Assembly (NCBI GenBank): GCA_017401985.1
Contig: JAFPNK010000052.1
Coordinates: 1-36,559 of the forward strand
DNA length: 36,559 nt
Source: Paludibacteraceae bacterium
GTDB lineage: Bacteria > Bacteroidota > Bacteroidia > Bacteroidales > Paludibacteraceae
Reading direction: 5' to 3'
Both the position numbers and the translations under genes were made by a program. Below the pieces are notes generated by a model. The model worked only from the letters and a program-made list of their open reading frames with translations, made no database searches and had not been told where the DNA came from. Shown here piece after piece: positions 7,123 to 13,759 of the stretch (position 1 is its first letter; every line of letters starts with the position of its first letter).

Positions 7123-7154
7123 GCGGAATAACATTCCGCACAACGGACAAAATA
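7123..7154. repeat. Second copy of the GCGGAAT hairpin element
   Basis: The hairpin GCGGAAT-aac-ATTCCGC (7123-7139) and the following CANAANGNACAAAATA tail also occur at 3523-3554 with only a few substitutions. The identity of both stem and flank points to a dispersed repeat family rather than chance. Confidence 0.75.
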
Positions 7155-7204
7155 TAGGCGGCGATGGTATCACCGGAAATGGACGCCACTATCCGCATGG
7201 GCAC

Positions 7205-7434
7205 AAAAAAAAGCGCCGTATAGTTTTTTACTCGTGAAAACTCCTGAGAATAGGATTTGAGGCCTGCTTTTTCCTCTGTAATCCGGCCACCTCATCGCTA
7301 CCCGGGAGTTAGGAATGTAAGCTAACCCAATGCACGGGGTCTCGGCGTAGAGTACCGGCACGCCATTAGTGAAGCATTTGCACTCGGTATTAATTATGTG
7401 TTGAGTTTTCCGGTTCCTATTAGCTATACGACGC
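7205..7434 (-). ncRNA. Candidate structured RNA with pseudoknot, family unknown
   Basis: A perfect 11-bp closing helix (7424-7434 with 7213-7223, one G-U) brackets about 200 nt and is followed directly on the minus strand by eight T (7212-7205). Just inside it, two further perfect helices cross each other: P2, 7415-7421 with 7249-7255 (AATAGGA/TCCTATT), and P3, 7403-7410 with 7236-7243 (GAAAACTC/GAGTTTTC). Reading 5' to 3' the order is P1 P2 P3 P2' P3' P1', a pseudoknot. Smaller stems lie between (7344-7364, 7308-7326, and a GGCC-based stem near 7256-7295). It begins about 27 nt after the stop codon of the outer membrane gene, so it may be released from that mRNA or have its own weak promoter. 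It lacks the conserved sequences of RNase P RNA, tmRNA, SRP RNA and cobalamin riboswitches. Confidence 0.6.
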
Positions 7435-7460
7435 TCGCTTAAACTAAGACTTCGCGTGAC

Positions 7461-8828
7461 TTAATCACTATGCCAGCCGATGGTGACGACGATGCGGTGG
7501 GTGTTGGTGAGGATGTCATAAGGTTCGGCAGCCTCATGCGCAAACAGGTCCACTCGTTGCCAACGGTATTGATACGCCACTTGGCCAATAAAATGTTTTC
7601 CTCTATAGCCGATAGCTGCTGATGCATATTGGCTCCATCGAGGAAGCAATGTGTAGGTGTCTTGTCGCACAAAAGAGGAGTCTAATAATGCCGGTTTGTT
7701 TGGTTTGAATGTACTCTCAAAAGCATATCCGGCATTAATGTACAGTCCCATGACCGGTATGATTTCTATTCCGGTACGCAAGGAGTGCACATCGGCTTGT
7801 GCTTTGCCATGACGATAGTCATACTGCAGGCTGAGCAATCCGTAGCCGCCTACTTGGAAAGCCACGGAAGTGGAGAGGTGCAGCGGCATGTGGAAGGTGT
7901 TGTCATAGAAACTATCGTCTATATCCGAGTAGAGCAAGGTGTCCGTTTGAGAACTGAACTTGCCATACGAAGAAGTTCTCAGTCCTCCCAAGGAGGGTGT
8001 TTGAATTCCGGCACCCAGACGCAGCCACGACAGCGGACGATAAATGAGTCCGGCAGAGAACGTGCAACCTGCTCCGGAGAGGATTAAATCGGTCTCGTTC
8101 TCGTTATCAAAATACTTGCCATCGGCGCTCAGTCGCGCAAATTGCTCGTAGTAATCGCCTTTCGAAGAGAGCAAGTAAGACTGAATCTGCATGCCCAAGC
8201 CAACGTACCACTGGTCGTTGATATTCATGGCATAATCAAACGCATATTCGTCCACATACCCACTTTCGGTCAGGGTCATCTGATTGTTGCGATTGAGCGG
8301 GTCGATGGCATAGGCCATACCGATATTAATCGGATAGCTATCCATCAGCGCTCCTAAGGACGGGTCATCGGTTCCGTACGCCTTGATCAATCGACTATAT
8401 GAATGAAGTCTGCGGTAGGAGACGAGGAAGTTATGGAACTGCACCCCACTCCCTGCATATGTCGGAAAACTGAACACAGCCGAAGCCTGCGGCATCTCAA
8501 ACCGGTTCGTTTGGCACGAGACGGCTTGTCCGCTTTGGAGGGTTCTGTCGAAAGCGTCTCCAAGCGTTAACAGGGCTTCGAAACGACGGTATAAGCCTAA
8601 GCCTGCAGGGTTATCTTGCGCTGCAGAGGGATCTGCTCCGATAGCTGTCATGGCCCCTCCCATACCTACATACCGCGCCGTGCCCATGATTGAACGCTCG
8701 CCCATGCGGGCGAAGTCTTGAGCAAATAGCGCAGGTGCGCTGACTGCGCAAAGCGCTGTCAGACCGACTGCAAGCAGTCTGCAGGACCGCTTCGCTGTAA
8801 GACCTCTATCGTTGTAAGACTGTTTCAT
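7461..8828 (-). CDS. Outer membrane beta-barrel protein, OmpP1/FadL/TodX-like
   Basis: The protein has 455 residues with an unusually long signal peptide region (about 1-36, ending SAPALFAQ). The mature N-terminus MGTARYVGMGGAMTAIGADP followed by SAAQDNPAGLGLYRR is the signature of Bacteroidota OmpP1/FadL-type barrels (hydrophobic-compound or hemin receptor annotations). Alternating aromatic strands continue to the end, and the C-terminus HRIVVTIGWHSD is compatible with a last beta-strand. The transported compound cannot be told. Its start codon overlaps the stop of the upstream lipoprotein gene (ATGA at 8825-8828), so the two are translationally coupled. Residues 1-25 are near-identical to those of that lipoprotein and derive from a DNA repeat. 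Confidence 0.8.
   Translation of the reverse strand: MKQSYNDRGLTAKRSCRLLAVGLTALCAVSAPALFAQDFARMGERSIMGTARYVGMGGAMTAIGADPSAAQDNPAGLGLYRRFEALLTLGDAFDRTLQSGQAVSCQTNRFEMPQASAVFSFPTYAGSGVQFHNFLVSYRRLHSYSRLIKAYGTDDPSLGALMDSYPINIGMAYAIDPLNRNNQMTLTESGYVDEYAFDYAMNINDQWYVGLGMQIQSYLLSSKGDYYEQFARLSADGKYFDNENETDLILSGAGCTFSAGLIYRPLSWLRLGAGIQTPSLGGLRTSSYGKFSSQTDTLLYSDIDDSFYDNTFHMPLHLSTSVAFQVGGYGLLSLQYDYRHGKAQADVHSLRTGIEIIPVMGLYINAGYAFESTFKPNKPALLDSSFVRQDTYTLLPRWSQYASAAIGYRGKHFIGQVAYQYRWQRVDLFAHEAAEPYDILTNTHRIVVTIGWHSD
8754..8827. repeat. Signal-peptide-coding direct repeat, copy B
   Basis: About 74 bp that align with 9041-9114 at roughly 85-90% identity by eye. Both contain GTAAGACC-type words every 15-20 bp (GGTCTTACA on the coding strand). 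This copy codes for residues 1-25 of the outer membrane protein. Confidence 0.85.
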
Positions 8829-9115
8829 CGTTTTATGCGGACGGTGATTGTGGTGTCTTGGACATTAATGAACTCAAGAGAGGGAGTCTTTGACTCAGAG
8901 TTTATGGTCTGAACAGGGGACGAAGTAGTTGCGCTAGGCGAACTAGGGGAAGTAATAACGGGCGTTCTATCATTCCAGATATACGCATCATCAAGGGGAA
9001 TAGAGGCTTTCGTGCCACAGGAAGCGAAAGCGAACGCTATCGCTGTTAGACCGGCAGCAAGCAGCCTGTAGGACCGCTGCGCTGTAAGACCACTATCGTT
9101 GTAAGACCGTTGCAC
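8825..9115 (-). CDS. Small lipoprotein, function unknown
   Basis: This 96-residue protein reads from a GTG start (9113-9115), placed 2 bp after the trpS stop. The lipobox FASCG (Cys at about residue 33) follows a hydrophobic stretch and predicts lipid attachment by signal peptidase II. The mature part is short, rich in Ser, Thr and Pro (SPSSPSATTSSPVQTIN), and ends in a possible beta-hairpin (FINVQDTTITVRIKR). No domain is recognised. It is coupled to the downstream outer membrane gene by an ATGA overlap, which suggests the pair acts together at the outer membrane. Its N-terminus is shared with that gene through a DNA repeat. Confidence 0.65.
   Translation of the reverse strand: MQRSYNDSGLTAQRSYRLLAAGLTAIAFAFASCGTKASIPLDDAYIWNDRTPVITSPSSPSATTSSPVQTINSESKTPSLEFINVQDTTITVRIKR
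9041..9114. repeat. Signal-peptide-coding direct repeat, copy A
   Basis: Partner of 8754-8827. The coding strand holds GGTCTTACA, GGTCTTACA, GGTCCTACA and GGTCTAACA in succession, so the repeat itself has an internal period of about 16-23 bp. Confidence 0.85.
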
Positions 9116-9117
9116 TG

Positions 9118-10107
9118 TTAGATCTTTCTAAAACCGATTATTTCCCGAACCTCTTCGATGGTTTTTTCTGCTCGTGCAGACGCAGCTTCAGCTCCTTGAC
9201 GCATGATGCGGTCGAGGAGTGCATCGTCGGACGAATATGCGAGAATACGCTCACGAATAGGCGCAAGCAGTGTATTCGCGTCCGCAGCCATCTGTTTTTT
9301 CATATCACCATAACGAATGGTCATGTTGTTGTACTGGTCGTTGTAATAGTCCGCCGCTTCTTTTCCGGAGAGCAGTTCGCAGAGCGTGAAGAGGTTCTGG
9401 ATTACCTCCGGTTTCTCCTGATTGAGTTGCGTCGGTCCCTGGTCGGTGACAGCTCGCATAATCTTCTTGGTGACTGTTTTCTCGTCATCGCAGAGGTAAA
9501 GACAGTTGCCTTCGGACTTACCCATTTTGCCGGTACCGTCGAGCCCCGGCACTTTGACCGCCTTGTCAGCAAAATAGAACGAAGCGGGTTCCTTGAAGTA
9601 CTCGACGTTATAGATGCGATTGAAACGACGTGCAAAGAGGCGCGCCATCTCCATGTTCTGCTCCTGATCCTTTCCTACCGGCACTTTGTCGGCCTTGTGC
9701 ATGAGAATATCCGCTGCCATGAGGCAGGGATATGTGAGCAGACCGGCATTGACGTTATCGGGCTGTTTGCGCACTTTCTCTTTGAAAGAAGTGACGCGTT
9801 CCAATTCGCCCAGATACGCGTTCATATTGAGGTAGAGGTACAATTCGAGTACCTGCTTCACATCCGATTGCACATAGATAGGTGCCTTCTCGGGGTCAAT
9901 ACCGCACGCGAGGTATTCGCTGAGGATGGTTTTGACCGAATTGCGGATGTTTTCCGGTGTCGGATGCGTAGTGAGAGAGTGCCAATCGGCGATGAAGAAC
10001 ATACAATCGTACTCATCCTGCATCTTCACAAAACTCTTCACCGCACCGAAATAATTGCCTAAATGCAAGTTTCCGGTTGGTCTGATACCACTAATAACAC
10101 GTTCCAT
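9118..10107 (-). CDS. trpS: Tryptophanyl-tRNA synthetase
   Basis: This class Ic aminoacyl-tRNA synthetase charges tRNA-Trp. The 329-residue length is typical of bacterial TrpS. The HIGH-type signature is GNLHLGNYFG (residues 13-22) after SGIRPTG. The specificity region has VGKDQEQNMEMAR, and the KMSKS loop is KMGKSEGN (about 193-200). The C-terminal helical anticodon-binding part ends with EKTIEEVREIIGF. The gene is 21 bp downstream of the Lrp-type regulator and 2 bp upstream of the lipoprotein gene, so it probably belongs to a four-gene operon. Confidence 0.96.
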   Translation of the reverse strand: MERVISGIRPTGNLHLGNYFGAVKSFVKMQDEYDCMFFIADWHSLTTHPTPENIRNSVKTILSEYLACGIDPEKAPIYVQSDVKQVLELYLYLNMNAYLGELERVTSFKEKVRKQPDNVNAGLLTYPCLMAADILMHKADKVPVGKDQEQNMEMARLFARRFNRIYNVEYFKEPASFYFADKAVKVPGLDGTGKMGKSEGNCLYLCDDEKTVTKKIMRAVTDQGPTQLNQEKPEVIQNLFTLCELLSGKEAADYYNDQYNNMTIRYGDMKKQMAADANTLLAPIRERILAYSSDDALLDRIMRQGAEAASARAEKTIEEVREIIGFRKI

Positions 10108-10128
10108 ATTAGTATTCAGTTTTCAGTT

Positions 10129-10587
10129 TTAGACTTCAATAGGTAATTGACGATAGATCGGTTGTGCGAGTGCGGTCAAGGTGGTGGTGTTGGCCACTCC
10201 CGGAATCTCTTGGATCTTGGTGTTGAGGATAGTTAGCAGGTGCTCGTTGTCGTGTGCATACACTTTGATTAGCAAGCCATACGCACCGAGTGTGTACTGT
10301 GCCTCCACAACCTCCGGAATCTTCTCCAGCGCCTTGATTACCTGATTGTACATCGAAGCCTTCTCCATAGTGATACCGATGTACACACAAAGCTCGTAAC
10401 CTAATGATTTAGGATGCACATGGTAACTGGAACCAGTGATAATACCGTTATCAAACATTTTCTGCACACGCTGATGAATAGCAGCACGACTCACGCCACA
10501 TTGCTCCGCTACATCCTTGAACGGGATACGGGCACTTTTGGTGATAATTTTTAGAATTTTGCGATCTAATTCGTCAATCTTTTCCAT
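10129..10587 (-). CDS. Lrp/AsnC-family transcriptional regulator
   Basis: This 152-residue protein has an N-terminal winged helix-turn-helix (IPFKDVAEQCGVSRAAIHQRVQKM, residues about 22-45) and a C-terminal RAM/ACT-like domain from about 68. Lrp/AsnC proteins bind DNA as dimers and octamers and sense amino acids. Its position as first gene before trpS suggests, but does not prove, control linked to amino-acid supply. Its promoter (10618-10649) is interleaved with the divergent promoter of the O-methyltransferase gene, so autorepression could also affect that gene. Confidence 0.9.
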   Translation of the reverse strand: MEKIDELDRKILKIITKSARIPFKDVAEQCGVSRAAIHQRVQKMFDNGIITGSSYHVHPKSLGYELCVYIGITMEKASMYNQVIKALEKIPEVVEAQYTLGAYGLLIKVYAHDNEHLLTILNTKIQEIPGVANTTTLTALAQPIYRQLPIEV

Positions 10588-10617
10588 TATTTGTAATAAA
10601 ATGATTTAATTTGCCTG

Positions 10618-10649
10618 CAAAATTACAGTTTTTTTTTGATATATGCAAA
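10618..10649 (-). promoter_or_regulatory. Bacteroidota sigma promoter for lrp-trpS
   Basis: On the minus strand TTTG (10646-10649), 20 bp, TAATTTTG (10618-10625). It shares DNA with the opposite promoter at 10635-10665. Confidence 0.85.
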
Positions 10650-10665
10650 TATTTTTGTAATTTTG
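10635..10665 (+). promoter_or_regulatory. Bacteroidota sigma promoter for the O-methyltransferase gene
   Basis: TTTG (10635-10638), 19 bp, TAATTTTG (10658-10665). Transcription should begin near 10672, about 13 nt before the ATG, giving a very short leader. Confidence 0.8.
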
Positions 10666-10684
10666 CAGCAAATTTCGTAACAAA

Positions 10685-11317
10685 ATGACACTTGAGGAGT
10701 ATATTTCGTCTCATTCGACGCCGGAAAATGCCTGTTTAGAGGCCATCACGCGCGACACGCACGTTCATATTCTTAACCCGCACATGTTAAGCGGGCACGT
10801 GCAAGGTCGTGTGCTGAGTATGATGAGTCATATGATTCGTCCGAAGCGCATATTGGAGTTAGGTACGTTTACCGGTTACAGTGCGCTGTGCCTAGCAGAG
10901 GGTCTGGCGGAAGGTGGTCGGTTGATTACCATCGAGCATAATGATGAGTTGGAGGAGACGATAGAACGTAACCTCAATCGTTCTGCTCTGCGAGAGAAGA
11001 TTGACTTACGTATTGGAGATTGTAAATCGGTGATTGGTGATTTGAAAGACGAGCTCTTCGATCTCGTGTTTATTGATGCGGACAAGCGGGAATACTGCGC
11101 TTACTTGGAGTTGGTGTATCCGTTGGTTCCGGTTGGCGGGTTCATATTGGCCGATAACACTTTGTGGGACGGGCATATTATTGACCCAGCCTATGACAAG
11201 GACAAACAGACTTTGGGTCTGCGGGCCTTCAATGACCAACTAAAAGAGGATGACCGTTTTGAACAAGTCATCCTCCCATTACGCGACGGCCTAACGGTCA
11301 TTCGCAAGATTCGATAA
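10685..11317 (+). CDS. SAM-dependent O-methyltransferase, caffeoyl-CoA/catechol type (family 3)
   Basis: This 210-residue class I methyltransferase has SAM motif I at about 57-72 (ILELGTFTGYSALCLAEGL), an acidic residue after strand 2 (TIEHNDE), and VFIDADKREYCAY (about 127-139). The ADNTLWDGHI segment (about 155-164) provides the metal-binding Asp and Asn typical of catechol-type O-methyltransferases. Such enzymes in bacteria methylate small phenolics or, in some cases, tRNA (TrmR-like uridine methylation); the substrate here is open. It is a single-gene transcript with its own promoter, divergent from lrp. Confidence 0.9.
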   Translation: MTLEEYISSHSTPENACLEAITRDTHVHILNPHMLSGHVQGRVLSMMSHMIRPKRILELGTFTGYSALCLAEGLAEGGRLITIEHNDELEETIERNLNRSALREKIDLRIGDCKSVIGDLKDELFDLVFIDADKREYCAYLELVYPLVPVGGFILADNTLWDGHIIDPAYDKDKQTLGLRAFNDQLKEDDRFEQVILPLRDGLTVIRKIR

Positions 11318-11322
11318 GCATA

Positions 11323-12009
11323 TTACATGCTGTAGTTATAGTCGCCTTCTCCATCGCTGTAGAACCAAGCGCTACCAGCGATCTTCACGCGATACACATC
11401 CATGGATGTCTCTCTGAGGGCCTGTTTGAGTGCGCTTGGCACCTCGCCCCAGAATTTATATCCACTCTCGTATACAGCTACCATAGCGTCGGAAGTAACG
11501 CATGCAGCCCAGAGTGCGCCGTAAGAGTCAGCACCTTCCGAAAGCCAATCCTGAATCCAGGAATGAGAAGCTACATAGTACTCTTTACTGATGAGGATCC
11601 ACTTTCCATTATCTTCGAACGTGATGGACGTGATGACATCACCGCGGTCATGGAACTCACGAATTTTTTTCTCCAACGAATACGGAATACCTCTCCAGCG
11701 AACGCCATTGTCACCGTAGAGCACGAGCCACTTGCCGCTCTCTGAGATCTGCACATCATCAATCAGTTCGCCATCATCATGGAGCTCAGTTAATGCATTC
11801 GACAGTCCATCCGGCATACCTGTACCGGCCCAACCGTTACGGCCGTACAGCGCTACATCACCGTTGTACTTGGTGATTGCTACGTTTTTACACTCGCCCC
11901 AGTTACGGATGGCATTACGGATGTACTCGCGCGAGTTTTGCGCGTTCACATTAGCAGCTAAAAGCAATCCAACGATTGCAAAAAGAGAAATAAGGAAACG
12001 TTTTTTCAT
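11323..12009 (-). CDS. Secreted repeat protein, function unknown
   Basis: This 228-residue protein has a clear signal peptide (about 1-23, ending AANVNAQ). The mature part is made of about four degenerate repeats of 40-45 residues. They share the pattern of a hydrophobic strand, GxxWVLxYG, an aromatic residue, GIPxxL and an amphipathic helix, as in KWLVLYGDNGVRWRGIPYSL and SGYKFWGEVPSALKQALRE. The pattern resembles small beta-alpha repeat proteins but I do not recognise a named family. It has a perfect promoter at 12044-12075 and is probably transcribed alone. It converges with the O-methyltransferase gene, with 5 bp between the stop codons. Confidence 0.7.
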   Translation of the reverse strand: MKKRFLISLFAIVGLLLAANVNAQNSREYIRNAIRNWGECKNVAITKYNGDVALYGRNGWAGTGMPDGLSNALTELHDDGELIDDVQISESGKWLVLYGDNGVRWRGIPYSLEKKIREFHDRGDVITSITFEDNGKWILISKEYYVASHSWIQDWLSEGADSYGALWAACVTSDAMVAVYESGYKFWGEVPSALKQALRETSMDVYRVKIAGSAWFYSDGEGDYNYSM

Positions 12010-12043
12010 ATGATTTTAATTTTGGGGTAAGCGTTTTCGGGTG

Positions 12044-12075
12044 CAAAGGTACGAATAATTTTTGAATTGTGCAAA
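12044..12075 (-). promoter_or_regulatory. Bacteroidota sigma promoter for the secreted repeat protein
   Basis: On the minus strand TTTG (12072-12075), 20 bp, TACCTTTG (12044-12051). The predicted start near 12037 gives a leader of about 28 nt. Confidence 0.85.
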
Positions 12076-12092
12076 TAAAATGTCTATTTTTT

Positions 12093-13271
12093 TTATTTTT
12101 TCAGCAAATAGTGTTTCATTTGCTCCAGCGCTTGCGTCAAAATCTCCCGCGAGGTTGCCAAGTTAATGCGGACATAATGTTCTCCTCCGTACATTTCCGA
12201 GGGGTTGAAGAGCACATGGGCATGCGTAGCCAGATCGTGGCAGAACTGCTCAGCCGGTATTCCCAAGGCCTCAATGTTGACCCATGCCAGGTACGTACCT
12301 TCCGTCTCGTGAATCTGCAACATAGGCAATTGCGTATGCAGAAAATCACGAAGATAGCAGAAATTGCCATAGACATATTCGTTCAGTTCATCGAGCCAAG
12401 TTTCCGATTCGTTATATGCCGCCACTTGGGCCACGAGTCCGAACGGGTTGAGACCGTTCACCTCATGCGTCTCCAGGGCATGATTGATTTGCGCAAACAG
12501 TTCTTTGTTCGGCACATAGATATTAGCGCAGAGCAGTCCGGCGATGTTGAATGCTTTGCTGGCCGATGTGCACACACAAAAATCGGTATCATTGATTACG
12601 ATGGAGGCAAACGGGGTATAAGCGTGTTCAGGGAAAGCAAATTCGCAATGAATCTCGTCTGACAAGACAAACAGGTGTTCGCGCCGCATGATATCCGCCA
12701 GGCGCTCAAGTTCATTGCGCGACCACACACGACCGGTTGGGTTGTGGGGGTTGCAGAGCAGGAACACATCCGCTTCTTTGGCTTTGGTTTCGACGTCTTC
12801 CCAATTGATCTCGAAGCGGTTATTGCGCAGCACCAGCGGGGACGGAACCAGTTCGCAGCCCATGTTCTCAATGCTGGAGAAGAAGCAGTTGTAAGCAGGG
12901 GTAAAGGTGAGCACACGTAAGCGTGCACATTGGTTATTGGTAATTGCTGATTGGTGATTTTTGCGATCCTGCAGGGCGGCAAAGATTGCCGAGATAGCCG
13001 GTACTACGGCCGTGGTGTAAAGCAGGTTGTCTCGGTTGATTCCTTTCCAACCGTGACGGCGTTCGAACCATGAGGCGACGGCATCGTAGTTGGCTTGCGG
13101 TACGATCGAATAACCAAACACTCCGTGATCCAAACGGCGCTGCATCGCATCGCGAATCGGTTGAGCCGCTTTAAAGTCCATGTCTGCAATCCACAATGGC
13201 AGACAATCTTGCGCACATTCGGAGTCCCATTTATAGCAATCAGACCCCTTACGATTTACATATTCAAGCAT
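12093..13271 (-). CDS. PLP-dependent aminotransferase of the MalY/PatB type (probable cystathionine beta-lyase)
   Basis: This 392-residue fold-type I PLP enzyme carries the family N-terminus (CLPLWIADMDFKAAQPI, residues 25-41), HNPTGRVWSR (about 175-184), LSDEIHCEF (about 203-211), and SASKAFNIAGL (about 239-249), whose Lys should bind PLP. MalY/PatB enzymes split cystathionine or cysteine C-S bonds, and some also act as regulators. A polar insert near residue 109 (NHQSAITNNQ) is encoded by low-complexity DNA at 12929-12960, where family members have a short loop. The gene start overlaps the thioesterase stop region by 16 bp, so it is the last gene of the DUF2723 operon. Confidence 0.88.
   Translation of the reverse strand: MLEYVNRKGSDCYKWDSECAQDCLPLWIADMDFKAAQPIRDAMQRRLDHGVFGYSIVPQANYDAVASWFERRHGWKGINRDNLLYTTAVVPAISAIFAALQDRKNHQSAITNNQCARLRVLTFTPAYNCFFSSIENMGCELVPSPLVLRNNRFEINWEDVETKAKEADVFLLCNPHNPTGRVWSRNELERLADIMRREHLFVLSDEIHCEFAFPEHAYTPFASIVINDTDFCVCTSASKAFNIAGLLCANIYVPNKELFAQINHALETHEVNGLNPFGLVAQVAAYNESETWLDELNEYVYGNFCYLRDFLHTQLPMLQIHETEGTYLAWVNIEALGIPAEQFCHDLATHAHVLFNPSEMYGGEHYVRINLATSREILTQALEQMKHYLLKK
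12929..12960. repeat. Low-complexity TTGGTNATT-type repeat inside the malY-like gene
   Basis: Degenerate 7-8 bp units (ATTGGTTATTGGTAATT, then TGATTGGTGATTT) lie in the coding sequence and encode a polar loop. Composition and period resemble the repeat in lysC. Confidence 0.65.
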
Positions 13272-13759
13272 TCTTCAAAGGTATAATCTTTTTCTTCGGT
13301 TAAAGAGGGAATATATCCCATCGTTTCTTTGGCTTTGTCTTGCGGGAAAGTGAAGTACGTGCAGGTGCATTCGCACAGCAGTTCTCCTTCGGCTGAATAG
13401 AGTTCCCCCGCCACGATAGCCACGTTCCTGCGCATCTCTTTGAGATAGCCCCGCAGTTTGATGTACGATTGGAGCGTAGAGACGGGTTTATGGTAACGCA
13501 TCTCCATCTTAGCGGTCACTCCGGCTGTTTTGAGTTTATGAAAAACGACCCATCCGCACACTTCGTCCAGCAGCACCGCCTGAATACCTCCGTGGAGTGT
13601 ATTGAGCCATGACTGGTGGTTTTGCGTCGGGCGCCAGATGGAGATTATATCGTCTCCGTCTTCAAAGAAGCGCATACGGGTTCCGATTGGATTATCCGGG
13701 CTACAACCGAAGCAGTTGTAACCCGGATAGGAAGTCCATGGATTGATGATTCGTTTCAT
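13256..13759 (-). CDS. PaaI-like hot-dog thioesterase
   Basis: The protein has about 167 residues from the ATG at 13757-13759, which overlaps the GTPase stop as ATGA. An in-frame ATG 9 bp further upstream is less likely. An N-terminal GYNCFGCSPDNPIGTRMRF motif is followed by a hot-dog domain with SWLNTLHGGIQAVLLDEVCG (about 55-75). The HGG and Asp/Glu of that segment are the acyl-CoA thioesterase active-site region, and a cysteine pair lies near the C-terminus (LLCECTCTYF). Related proteins hydrolyse acyl- or aryl-CoA; the substrate is unknown. Confidence 0.85.
   Translation of the reverse strand: MKRIINPWTSYPGYNCFGCSPDNPIGTRMRFFEDGDDIISIWRPTQNHQSWLNTLHGGIQAVLLDEVCGWVVFHKLKTAGVTAKMEMRYHKPVSTLQSYIKLRGYLKEMRRNVAIVAGELYSAEGELLCECTCTYFTFPQDKAKETMGYIPSLTEEKDYTFEECLNM

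Noticed and set aside
6724..7131. 135-codon plus-strand frame in the RNA region
   Set aside because: It runs through the 6S-like promoter and hairpins, has a random-like composition and no start signals.
7205..7434. RNase P RNA, tmRNA, SRP RNA or a transposon with terminal inverted repeats
   Set aside because: The conserved cores of those RNAs are missing, and the crossing order of the two inner helices does not fit simple inverted ends.
9196..10062. 288-codon plus-strand frame
   Set aside because: It is antisense to trpS, has no family features, and reflects the codon bias of the real gene.
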